From the NCBI RefSeq assembly GCF_013401555.1, contig NZ_CP058552.1, positions 4,898,001 to 4,962,000 on the forward strand: DNA of 64,000 nt, given 5' to 3'. The translations under genes were made by a program, and so were the position numbers. The DNA comes from Paenibacillus sp. E222. Its GTDB lineage: Bacteria; Bacillota; Bacilli; Paenibacillales; Paenibacillaceae. The notes below the pieces were generated by a model, which saw nothing but the letters and a program-made list of their open reading frames with translations, did no database searches and was not told the DNA's origin. Shown piece after piece: positions 38,004 through 45,236 of the stretch. Position 1 is the first letter of the stretch; each line of letters begins with the position of its first letter.

Positions 38004-38158
38004 GGACAAGAACATTGTTCCATTCAGAGTCGCTATTTTAGCGGCTTTTTTGATTTAAGGAACCAAGTTCTTGTCCCAAGCCAAGGACAAGAACTTGTAC
38101 CGATTACCGTAATGGACAAGAACATCGTCCGATTGCCGATTAGATGTGTACTTAAGTA
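38004..38158 (+). repeat. paired-arm repeat, copy B
   Basis: Order: arm GGACAAGAACATTGTTCC (38004-38021); hairpin GTCGCTA-TTT-TAGCGGC plus six T (38029-38051); inverted arm GGAACCAAGTTCTTGTCC (38059-38076); 8-base loop; arm GGACAAGAACTTGTACC (38085-38101); 12 bases; arm GGACAAGAACATCGTCC (38114-38130); tail with GATTGCCGATTAGAT. It directly abuts the truncated IS3 orfA. It codes for nothing convincing. Confidence 0.7.
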
Positions 38159-38362
38159 AAAAGTACATAAGCCCTCATTAGTACCAAATATTTTATATAA
38201 GAACATTCACATTAAAATATATTACTTATGTAACATTTCTCAAAGAAAGACTCTTAAATTATAGTTCTCTTTTTTGTCTCAGACTCTCAATAAAAACAGG
38301 TAGTTATCTGGATAAACTTAATTGAGCGAGTAAATGAAATAATAATTGCTTCTCGATCGTGT

Positions 38363-38378
38363 ATGCGATATATTGCAT
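38363..38378. promoter_or_regulatory. candidate GntR operator
   Basis: ATGCGATATATTGCAT is palindromic at 14 of 16 positions and lies 30 bases before the GntR start, a usual place for autoregulation. Confidence 0.4.
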
Positions 38379-38408
38379 ATAAGAATAATTGTAATGAGGA
38401 TGAAAACC

Positions 38409-39074
38409 ATGCCAATTCCTAAAGATTTTTCCTTACCAGTCCGTATGTCCGCAAAAGAAAGAGCGTTTTCTCAGATTCAGCGATGGATCATTGATGGAAC
38501 ACTGCAACCAGGTGAAAAGCTTATTGATGCGGAAATGGCTGAATCGCTTGGAGTCAGCCGGACACCGATTCGGGAGGCATTTCAGTTACTCGAAGTTCAA
38601 GGCCTCGTGTCCATGCATCCAGGAAAAGAAACAAAAGTAACGAATATTGAGAAAAACGATATTTTTAAGATGTATTCAACGATGGCTGCTCTTCAGGCCT
38701 TAGCTGCTGAAATCACCGCCCAAACTATTGTTCCAGAACAGATCGAGAAACTAAGATCCATAAATTTGGAATTCGCAAGTTCTATTAAAAATGGACAAGT
38801 TTATCAGGCTATGGAGGTGGATGAGCAATTTCATAATTATATTGTGGAGCTCTCAGATAATCCTTATGTAGCTACATTTAATACATCTCTTCAGATTCAC
38901 ATTAGGCGATTTAAATACGTATTTTTAAAACAACCTATTACGGCTACACTAGCTTCAGTTGAAGAACATGATCAGATTATTAAAGCTTTTGAAGGCAAAA
39001 ATAGCAACGATGCCCATAATTTAATGAAACAAAATTTTATTCGACCGATGCAGGAACTGAACGAAATACTTTGA
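38409..39074 (+). CDS. GntR-family regulator, FCD subfamily
   Basis: A 221-residue regulator with an N-terminal GntR winged helix (AFSQIQRWIIDGTLQPGEKL, LGVSRTPIREAFQLLE) and a C-terminal all-helical FCD ligand domain with metal-type His positions (EQFHNYIVEL, EEHDQIIKAF). ATG 38409 is 9 bases from GAGG; ATG 38394 and 38400 are alternatives. Fifteen bases separate it from the dehydratase gene, so the two form an operon. FCD regulators usually sense sugar acids or other carboxylates. Confidence 0.84.
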   Translation: MPIPKDFSLPVRMSAKERAFSQIQRWIIDGTLQPGEKLIDAEMAESLGVSRTPIREAFQLLEVQGLVSMHPGKETKVTNIEKNDIFKMYSTMAALQALAAEITAQTIVPEQIEKLRSINLEFASSIKNGQVYQAMEVDEQFHNYIVELSDNPYVATFNTSLQIHIRRFKYVFLKQPITATLASVEEHDQIIKAFEGKNSNDAHNLMKQNFIRPMQELNEIL

Positions 39075-39089
39075 AATGAGGGAAGAAAC

Positions 39090-40781
39090 ATGGAAAATAA
39101 AAAAGATCTTCGCATTCGAAGCAAGGTAATCAGTGAAGGTGCTAACCGGGTACCGAACAGAGCGATGCTGCGTGCAATTGGATTTCAAGATGAGGATTTT
39201 AAAAAGCCAATGATCGGAATAGCAAGTACGTGGAGTGAAGTAACACCGTGTAATATGCACATCAATGATTTAGCGGTGCAAGCTAAGCGGGGCGCACGTA
39301 ATAACGGCGGTGCTCCACTAATTTTTAATACGATTACCGTTTCTGATGGGATCTCGATGGGGCATGGCGGGATGTTGTTCTCGCTACCAAGTCGGGAAGC
39401 TATAGCTGATTCGATTGAAATTGTGACCGGAGCCGAGCGTTTTGACGGCGTTGTTGCAATCGGTGGGTGTGACAAGAATACGCCTGCATGTTTGATGGCT
39501 ATTGGACGGATGAATATTCCTTCTGTTTATGTATATGGAGGAACCATTCAACCTGGTAATCTCGACGGTAAAAAAGTGGATATCGTTTCAGCTTTTGAAG
39601 CCGTTGGGCAATATCAAGATGGAAAAATAACAGACGAACAATTGCATAAGGTCGAATGCAGTGTTTGTCCAGGTCCAGGGGCTTGTGGGGGGATGTATAC
39701 CGCTAATACGATGGCCGCAGCTGCAGAAGCAATGGGTATGTGTTTGCCTGGTTCTTCTTCGACATCAGCTATCTCAGCGGATAAAGCATTGGAATGCGAA
39801 GCAGCCGGTAAGCAGGTCATCTCACTTCTTGAACAGGAAATCTACCCAAGAGACATTATGACGAAGAAAGCATTTGAGAATGCGATCACCGTTGTTATGG
39901 CTCTAGGGGGATCAACCAACGCATTTCTCCATCTGCTAGCTATTGCGCACTCCGTAGAAGTGGATTTAACCTTGGATGATTTTGAACGAATTCGCTTGCG
40001 TGTTCCTCATTTGGCAGATCTGAAGCCAAGTGGTCAGTATGTCATGCAGGATTTGAATGATATTGGTGGTGTTTCCGGGGTAATGAAGCTATTGCTCGCT
40101 GAGGGATTACTTCATGGGGATTGCCTCACCGTAACTGGTAAAACGTTGGCGGAGAATTTAGCGGAAGCTGCTCCACTACAGAATGATCAAGAGATTATAC
40201 GTCCACTCAATAATCCGCTTAAACCAAATGGACCACTGGTTGTGCTTCGAGGAAACCTAGCTCCTGAAGGCGCTGTTGCCAAAATGTCAGGCATGAAGAT
40301 CCAACAGTTTTCCGGACCGACAAAGGTGTACGATAGCGAAGATGAAGCGACAGAAGCGATCATGAATGATGAAATTCAAGAAGGGGACGTATTGGTCATA
40401 CGCTATTGTGGACCGAAGGGTGGACCAGGTATGCCTGAGATGCTTTCCGTTACAGCACTCATTGTAGGAAAAGGTCTCGGGGGGAAAGTTGCTCTCATAA
40501 CAGATGGTAGGTTCTCGGGTGGATCGCATGGATTTGTAGTCGGCCATGTATCCCCTGAGGCACAAGTAGGTGGACCGATCTCTTTGCTCCAAAATGGAGA
40601 TATTATCACCATTGATAGCGACATTCAGGAAATTAAGGTTGAAGTGCCAGAAGAAGAGTTGGCCGCTCGAGCGCAAGCTTGGGTACAACCGCCACTGAAA
40701 GTGAAGTCCGGTGTACTTGCCAAATATGCTAAATTAGTTTCCTCCGCTTCCAAAGGGGCAGTAACAGATTTGATGGAATAG
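39090..40781 (+). CDS. ilvD: dihydroxy-acid dehydratase (IlvD/EDD family)
   Basis: A 563-residue iron-sulfur dehydratase. Cluster ligands and active-site motifs are visible: [12 protein letters not shown] near 51, [11 protein letters not shown] near 128, [16 protein letters not shown] near 195, plus [12 protein letters not shown] and the C-terminal [10 protein letters not shown]. The sequence looks like a branched-chain amino-acid DHAD. Being alone with an FCD-type GntR gene, without other ilv or leu genes, it could instead serve a sugar-acid route, since aldonate dehydratases share this fold. Start ATG 39090 follows GAGGGAAG. Confidence 0.82.
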   Translation: MENKKDLRIRSKVISEGANRVPNRAMLRAIGFQDEDFKKPMIGIASTWSEVTPCNMHINDLAVQAKRGARNNGGAPLIFNTITVSDGISMGHGGMLFSLPSREAIADSIEIVTGAERFDGVVAIGGCDKNTPACLMAIGRMNIPSVYVYGGTIQPGNLDGKKVDIVSAFEAVGQYQDGKITDEQLHKVECSVCPGPGACGGMYTANTMAAAAEAMGMCLPGSSSTSAISADKALECEAAGKQVISLLEQEIYPRDIMTKKAFENAITVVMALGGSTNAFLHLLAIAHSVEVDLTLDDFERIRLRVPHLADLKPSGQYVMQDLNDIGGVSGVMKLLLAEGLLHGDCLTVTGKTLAENLAEAAPLQNDQEIIRPLNNPLKPNGPLVVLRGNLAPEGAVAKMSGMKIQQFSGPTKVYDSEDEATEAIMNDEIQEGDVLVIRYCGPKGGPGMPEMLSVTALIVGKGLGGKVALITDGRFSGGSHGFVVGHVSPEAQVGGPISLLQNGDIITIDSDIQEIKVEVPEEELAARAQAWVQPPLKVKSGVLAKYAKLVSSASKGAVTDLME

Positions 40782-40933
40782 ACAAATAAACATTGATGCT
40801 ACCTATAAAATAGGAGGGGAGAAGCTGCTACAACGAATGCATGAAGCACGCGAAACAAAAAAACGCCAGCTTTAGAGATCAAGAAGTTCGCAAGAAAAAG
40901 ATGAAGAATTTAGTTTCATCATTCGAAAATGAA

Positions 40934-40999
40934 GTGCACCCCCTAGAATAGACATTGGAAAAACCCCTGAGTTTAGCCGATGAAATTCTAGGGGGTGTA
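40934..40999. repeat. inverted pair of IS-end-like sequences
   Basis: GTGCACCCCCTAGAAT (40934-40949) faces ATTCTAGGGGGTGTA (40985-40999) across 35 bases. The CCCCCTAGAAT ends look like terminal repeats of IS3-type elements, so this may be an element reduced to its ends. Short protein-like pieces precede it (KLLQRMHEARETKKRQL, ending near 40875) but no gene can be called between 40782 and 41092. Confidence 0.45.
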
Positions 41000-41092
41000 T
41001 TTTTGCTTGTACCGTTTCTCGACTTTCATTAATTGGGGGTTCGTTACGAATAGCAGGCAGGTTCCGGCTAGTGCAGGAATGTTTGTGTCCAA

Positions 41093-41243
41093 GGACAAGA
41101 ACATTGTTCCATTCAAAGTCGCTAATATAGCGGCTTTTTTGTTTTATGGAACCAAGTTCTTGTCCCATGCTGAGGACAAGAACTTGGTTCCTTTGCCGAA
41201 AAGGACAAGAACATTGTGTCATTGCAGATTAGATTGTACCCTA
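41093..41243 (+). repeat. paired-arm repeat, copy C
   Basis: Best-preserved copy. Arm GGACAAGAACATTGTTCC (41093-41110), hairpin GTCGCTA-ATA-TAGCGGC with six T (41118-41140), inverted arm GGAACCAAGTTCTTGTCC (41148-41165), loop CATGCTGA, arm GGACAAGAACTTGGTTCC (41174-41191), spacer TTTGCCGAAAA, arm GGACAAGAACATTGTGTC (41203-41220), tail with GCAGATTAGAT. The two central arms are a perfect 18-bp inverted repeat. Confidence 0.75.
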
Positions 41244-41265
41244 GATAATATAATGTCAGAGTTAA

Positions 41266-41472
41266 TGTGATGAGATAAAAGCACAAATCGCTCTTATTAA
41301 ACTCCAAAAAGCAGTTAAAGCATATGTAAAAAAACCAGGTGACGTTATTCCTTCACAGGGTGGTCTTGAGAACTGGTTGTTGTTTATCAAGGGTGTAGAT
41401 ACTACACATTGTGAGGTGCTGGAGATGAATGAACCAGGATTAGAGAAGGCTATAGATACCTGCAATTTTTGA
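41266..41472 (+). pseudogene. remnant of an Rpn-type PD-(D/E)XK recombination nuclease
   Basis: A 68-codon open stretch without start codon encodes what looks like the middle-to-late part of the Rpn/PDDEXK_2 family: KLQKAVKAYVKKPGDVI, LENWLLFIKGVDTTH and EMNEPGLEKAID. The catalytic N-terminal half is absent, replaced by repeat copy C upstream. The stop at 41470-41472 sits at the junction with the IS110 fragment on the opposite strand. Rpn proteins promote RecA-independent recombination; this one is dead. Confidence 0.5.
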
Positions 41473-42059
41473 GCCAAGATTACCTGTAGAACAGAGGATG
41501 AAGTCGGAAACTCATGTAAGAACCGAAGAGATACTTTAGAATACATAGCCCCGAAAACACCTTTGTACGCCGGGAAAACCTGATCTAGAACGGCCTGAAA
41601 CTGCAGTTTCGTCTGCACGCACATCTTAGAAAAGGATTCGTATTGTCTCGTCAGATAACGCATATTAAGCAGTTGTACACCTCTTTTTTTGAATGGCTCG
41701 AAATCCTCCCTATAGTAAAGTTCACCCAGAAGATAGGCATCCGCAGTATCTGTTTTCACTTTACGAAGATTGGTTTTTCGAAGGCGATTAGAAATGAGCG
41801 GATTGATAACGATGAATAAATAATGATGCTCCTCAAGGAACTGAACAACGGGGCTTTGATAATGCCCGGTTGCTTCCAGAATTATTGTTGGTCGACGTCC
41901 TGATGCTTGTTCGATGTCCTGAATGGTTTGAAGCAATATCTTGAGACCATCCCTTGTATGTTCAAAATGAAAGGGCCCTCGGTATGGTTTTCCTCGATCT
42001 AAGAAAGCTTGTCCATGGCTTTCTTCTTTAGATATGTCTAGTCCTAAAACAGGGTTCAT
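41473..42059 (-). pseudogene. IS110-family transposase, C-terminally truncated
   Basis: About 195 codons of the N-terminal DEDD RuvC-like domain survive. The Asp in PVLGLDISKEESHG, the Glu in IILEATGHYQSP and the two Asp in VKTDTADAYLLGEL are all present. ATG 42059 follows CAAGGAGAGA. After FLHEFPTSSSVLQVILA the similarity to the family ends at the Rpn remnant on the other strand; the C-terminal domain with the catalytic Ser is missing, so it cannot transpose by itself. The frame continues to 41262 only by chance. Confidence 0.75.
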
Positions 42060-42330
42060 TTTATCTCTCCTTGAAATAAATTTACCGGCAGCCCCTATGA
42101 AACTCCTTGTCGCTCCACAGCATCGCATGTGATACGGGATCTATGGTCCCAACCAGCCTCAATCATGGTCATGACAAGTAGGGGTGAACATTATAGCGCT
42201 CGGGATCAAAGTCCCACGGGCAGGTACGTTCGACCCGGCTACTCTAATCCTCAAAGCTAATGCAAAAAGGATCAACCAAAAAGATATGGTTGATCTCATA
42301 ATACGAACGGGCAGGTTAATGTAATGACAT
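42060..42330 (-). ncRNA. IS110 noncoding flank, candidate bridge RNA
   Basis: The 270 bases preceding the IS110 start codon have no gene. On the transposase strand two short hairpin sequences of the same form lie there (GGGACTTTGATCCC at 42202-42215 and GGGACCATAGATCCC at 42136-42150). IS110-group elements carry their bridge RNA, with target and donor loops, in the noncoding end next to the transposase start. Position fits that; the fold itself has not been computed. Confidence 0.33.
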
Positions 42331-42560
42331 TTATGAGGAACATCTACTTATCATGAAGGTGGACTTTTTATCTTTCATTGCAAGGCCAATCTTACGTTGG
42401 GCCGGGAACTAAAATTCTTTTGCAATAATTCAATAGGGGGTAACGCTTAAAAATAAGCTCTGGCAGAATACTGATCCCTAACCCACTTTCCACCATCGAC
42501 ATGATGGCATAATCGTCCTTTCATGACTTGTTCAAAATAATTTAAATAATAGTGTAAGCA
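42331..42560 (-). pseudogene. LysR-type regulator remnant with frameshifts
   Basis: On the minus strand the effector-domain end of a LysR regulator is readable: DDYAIMSMVESGLGISILPE, then RKIGLAMKDKKSTF in another frame. At least one shift lies near 42395, and probably an extra G near 42518 separates YLNYFEQVMK from DDYAIM. The DNA-binding half is absent. It sits between the IS110 flank and the methyltransferase remnant and is nonfunctional. Confidence 0.6.
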
Positions 42561-42573
42561 TAGATGAGAATGA

Positions 42574-43095
42574 TTAATAAATTGCTTCTTTTTTACGACA
42601 TACATAAACGAATGCAGGGGGTATATTCAGAGGAACCAAGTCTATTTTTTCAATGATAAAACGTTCGGAAAGTGTATTTTTCATTTGCAGTGAATACTGA
42701 AATGCGATGAATAATCCCTGAGGCTTAAGTGCTTCATAGATCTGGTCTACTAAAGTATTTCTCAATTCAGGTTTAAGATTAAAGAAGGGCAACCCGCTGA
42801 AAATACAATCCAGCTGCTGAATATTTTCTTGATTCATGGACTCTACCAAATGAGCTGCATTGGGATAGCAGGAGGCGCCTGGGTATGTTTTCTTCAGATT
42901 AGTTCTCATGGTTTCATCCTTTTCAAATAATAACACTTTGGTGAAATCTTGTGCCTGGTTAAAGATATAACGAGTGATAGCACCTGTACCCGATCCGAGC
43001 TCGGCGACAGCCTTAGCCTCAAGCCAAGGTGCGTGATTCACCATTTTGTAAGCTAGAAACCGGGAACTAGGTAAGATACTCCCCACACTTTTGGG
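42574..43095 (-). pseudogene. class I SAM methyltransferase, N-terminally truncated
   Basis: About 170 residues of a PmtA/phospholipid N-methyltransferase-like protein. The open frame begins in SPKSVGSILPSSRFLAY and continues with the SAM motif VAELGSGTGAITRYI, the acidic strand end LLFEKDE, and FSGLPFFNLKPE, to a normal end KKEAIY. A GTG at 43086 could start it but has no ribosome site, and family members carry a further N-terminal helix. Upstream of 43096 the sequence is repeat copy D, so the gene start was lost at that junction. Confidence 0.62.
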
Positions 43096-43098
43096 ACT

Positions 43099-43190
43099 GT
43101 CGCTATTATAGTGGCTTTTTTTATTTTAAGGAACCAATTTCTTGTCCAATGCTGGGGACAAGAACATTGTGTCATTTCGGATTATCACGG
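43099..43190 (+). repeat. paired-arm repeat, copy D (left arm missing)
   Basis: Begins inside the inner hairpin (GTCGCTA-TTA-TAGTGGC plus seven T, 43099-43122), then inverted arm GGAACCAATTTCTTGTCC (43130-43147), 8-base loop AATGCTGG, arm GGACAAGAACATTGTGTC (43156-43173) and tail ATTTCGGATTA. The first arm is absent where it abuts the truncated methyltransferase. Confidence 0.65.
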
Positions 43191-43314
43191 GTTTGAGATG
43201 TCAGGTTATCATCATAATGTGCTTGGTCATTTCCTAAGTCTGCGTTCTGTTCTGAATGCAACTGGGGAAGGTAATGTGAAATTTGTTGGGTTTATCTATC
43301 GTGCAGGGCTGTAG
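43191..43314 (+). other. possible C-terminal remnant of an unknown gene
   Basis: Downstream of repeat D the frame reads like protein (HGFEMSGYHHNVLGHFLSL, then GNVKFVGFIYRAGL) and ends at TAG 43314, followed by a terminator. Any upstream coding was replaced by the repeat. No family recognised. Confidence 0.3.
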
Positions 43315-43338
43315 AGAACATTAACAAATATGATATCT

Positions 43339-43386
43339 AAAGGCTTCACTCTTTATGTTGAAGAGGCGAAGCCTTTCTTTATTTTT
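43339..43386 (+). terminator. intrinsic terminator
   Basis: AAAGGCTTC (43339-43347) and GAAGCCTTT (43368-43376) flank a 20-base loop, followed by CTTTATTTTT. Confidence 0.7.
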
Positions 43387-43419
43387 GCACTCACTCCTCA
43401 GACAGGTTTGGTGTAGAAT

Positions 43420-43594
43420 GACATAAAGTTACCAACCATGAAATCCCTTATAGAATAAGGTTTTTTTATTTTTTGGTAGGGAACTTTGTGTCAATGTATA
43501 GTGACATAAAGTTCCCTACTACCCTGGAGAGAAAGGATTCATAAGGTTAAATCATTTTTTTACTTTGTGTCATTTTGGTAGGCAACTTTGTGTC
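43420..43594 (+). repeat. paired-arm repeat of a second sequence family, copy G
   Basis: Same plan, different arms: GACATAAAGTTACCAACC (43420-43437), hairpin CCTTA-TAGAA-TAAGG with seven T (43446-43467), inverted arm GGTAGGGAACTTTGTGTC (43475-43492), loop of about 8 bases, arm GACATAAAGTTCCCTAC (43502-43518), then ACTTTGTGTCATTTT and a final inverted arm GGTAGGCAACTTTGTGTC (43577-43594). The arms around the loop pair almost perfectly. No gene is visible from here to 43975. Confidence 0.65.
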
Positions 43595-43689
43595 AGCCTT
43601 TGGAAATCTTACTAACTAAGAGCATATGAATACATTACAATAGATATCAATTACGCTAACGGGAAACGATAGCTCAATAGTACCAAAGG

Positions 43690-43722
43690 AGGCAGCGGAT
43701 CAACATTATCGGCTGCCTTTAT
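43690..43722 (+). terminator. terminator-like hairpin
   Basis: AGGCAGC and GCTGCCT arms around a 15-base loop, with TTATT after. No gene end lies close upstream, so it may be an orphan of a lost gene. Confidence 0.4.
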
Positions 43723-43840
43723 TGAACTAACGGACAGGATAGCTGAGGATTAATTAGGAAATGACAAAAGATAGGAATATAACCATTCATCCAATTCCAA
43801 CTCGGCTGTTACCTTGTGAAGATTTATATCCGTCGTAAGT

Positions 43841-43881
43841 AAATACCCGCTTGTCCTATAGATAGGGACAGGCGGGTATTT
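43841..43881 (-). terminator. terminator of the discoidin-domain gene
   Basis: A long stem, AAATACCCGC-TTGTCC against GGGACA-GGCGGGTATTT, lies about 95 bases beyond the stop of the minus-strand gene at 43976. The T-run is poor. Confidence 0.5.
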
Positions 43882-43975
43882 ATATTTGGTGAATAAAAAC
43901 TTTGACTTACTACGATTCGATAATTGAATCAGGATATGATTCTTCAATAATTTTTTCTTTATCCGTTACTACTGC

Positions 43976-44767
43976 TTAAATTTCTCGTCCGTATGCCTCG
44001 AACTGTGTAAGTGCTGGGAATAGTGCAGGATCATTAGATTGAATTAATTCGCTAAGTTTCACCCATTCCACTTGTCTTGGTTCCAAGAGAATAGCCTGTG
44101 CTTTTCCGGATTTCTCAAGAGATGAAGTTATAGAACTGCCATCAGAAAAAGACAAGGTAACCTGCTTCCAGTAATTATCATGGGGGAAGTCAGCTCTCAG
44201 GTACAATACGATCTTATCAATTTCAACAAGCCGTCCAAAATGAAGTGTGAATTCTGCATCTAGTCGTTGATTAATTCCCCATGATTCAAATGGCCACTCT
44301 CCATGTGAATAGGTTACCGTATTGCCATTGATTGCATTTCGGGCAGCAAAGACGGCCTCACCACGCGTCTCAACATTAGCCGAAGCATGGGGGTACAACG
44401 TTGAGTTGGTATGATGATCATGTGAATTTGCGGCAAGGTTTTTGTAGGAACTAATCTCCTCATTGGATGCAACCCGTACAGTCAGCAAATGTAGTTGACC
44501 CGTAAATGACTTGGGAGAATATGAGGTTTTCTTCTCATTAAAAGGGATGCTTAGACGGTACTCTTGCCCAGACAGATATACAAAATCCGGATTCAAAGCA
44601 TCATCCAGCTGGATATACAAATAGACGCCGTCCCTGGAGCTTCTGAGCACAATAGAATCTCCTGGTTGATACGGTTGATCATATACCAGATGAGTATGGT
44701 TCGTATCGGTATGTTCGGCAAGGATAGTTCCATCTTCACGCTGTACTTCAATCGTTAAATGAATCAT
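43976..44767 (-). CDS. cytoplasmic protein with discoidin-like (F5/8C) C-terminal domain
   Basis: A 263-residue protein without signal peptide. Residues 1-115 form a beta-rich domain beginning IHLTIEVQREDGT and ending LLTVRVAS. From about 125 a galactose-binding-like fold follows, with LAANSHDHH, ARNAINGNTVTYSHGEW, WGINQRLDAEFTLHFGR and VEIDKIVLYLRADFPHD. It probably binds carbohydrate or assists an enzyme; no catalytic motif is seen. The start ATG 44767 follows CGAGGTG. It is divergent from the large lyase gene. Similar stand-alone proteins occur beside glycan loci, but its role is unknown to me. Confidence 0.65.
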   Translation of the reverse strand: MIHLTIEVQREDGTILAEHTDTNHTHLVYDQPYQPGDSIVLRSSRDGVYLYIQLDDALNPDFVYLSGQEYRLSIPFNEKKTSYSPKSFTGQLHLLTVRVASNEEISSYKNLAANSHDHHTNSTLYPHASANVETRGEAVFAARNAINGNTVTYSHGEWPFESWGINQRLDAEFTLHFGRLVEIDKIVLYLRADFPHDNYWKQVTLSFSDGSSITSSLEKSGKAQAILLEPRQVEWVKLSELIQSNDPALFPALTQFEAYGREI

Positions 44768-44837
44768 AAATACACCTCGGTTTGTAAGATTAGGAATGAC
44801 ATTAACTTTAAGGATGTAAACCGCTTTCAGGACACTA

Positions 44838-44851
44838 TGGGACGGGTCCCA
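44838..44851. promoter_or_regulatory. short palindrome in the divergent region
   Basis: TGGGAC-GG-GTCCCA, perfect 6-base arms, lies 71 bases upstream of the discoidin-domain gene start. It could be an operator; no protein is assigned. Confidence 0.3.
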
Positions 44852-44920
44852 AATATCAGGATGCGTCTAACAAAAACAACGTTCTATCACGTGAATTAAG
44901 TTGAGTAACCTCTATGGATT

Positions 44921-45030
44921 AAAGAACTGCCGAAGCATAAATACGGTGATTTCCTCCCGCGAAGATCCGCGATTCGTATGTACAATCTACTCATAATCCA
45001 TATTTTTTCAAAATTGTAGCACTCGTCTCA
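44921..45030 (-). pseudogene. vestige of an AraC gene related to the one at 54 kb
   Basis: The minus strand reads SSREEITVFMLRQFF at 44921-44971, matching ESREEITVFVLQFLS in the intact AraC gene at 53943-54833. The DNA core AATACGGTGATTTCCTCCCG differs by one base from that gene. Further right, AATTGTAGCAC near 45020 resembles the AraC gene's upstream ATTGTAGCAT at 54863. This is what remains of a divergent regulator next to the lyase operon. The rest of 44768-45236 shows no gene. Confidence 0.5.
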
Positions 45031-45185
45031 TAAACTCACAAGAGAAATTTCCCAATTTAACGGAGAATGTGAAAAAAATAGTATTTGCCCACTTTTATCA
45101 TCGGATTTTGGGTACACTTCTAACCAATTTATCTATATCTTCATGAAGAAAACATTCTAAGGGAAGGAGATATCATTTTTATTTA

Positions 45186-45199
45186 TGGAAGCGTTTACT
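45186..45199 (+). promoter_or_regulatory. CcpA cre site before the large lyase gene
   Basis: TGGAAGCGTTTACT matches 13 of 14 consensus positions, 38 bases before the start codon, placed for roadblock repression. Confidence 0.6.
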
Positions 45200-45236
45200 T
45201 TTAATTCGATATTTTATTGAATCAGGAGGCTGTGAA

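Noticed and set aside
38004..38159. C-terminal part of the IS3 orfA reading frame
   Set aside because: It translates repeat copy B, which also occurs outside the IS; only the part before 38004 resembles orfA.
40872..41222. 116-codon minus-strand ORF
   Set aside because: It runs through the IS-end inverted pair and repeat copy C, so it is an artefact of repeats.
43111..43190. N-terminal part of an ORF starting at 43111
   Set aside because: Encoded by repeat copy D; only the later part may be a gene remnant.
41093..43594. CRISPR array
   Set aside because: Repeat spacing is irregular, arms alternate in orientation, and there are no cas genes.
43750..43947. 65-codon minus-strand ORF
   Set aside because: It spans the long hairpin at 43841-43881 and lacks a ribosome site.
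44815..44829. cre-like TGTAAACCGCTTTCA
   Set aside because: One base longer than the consensus, so the half-sites are out of register.
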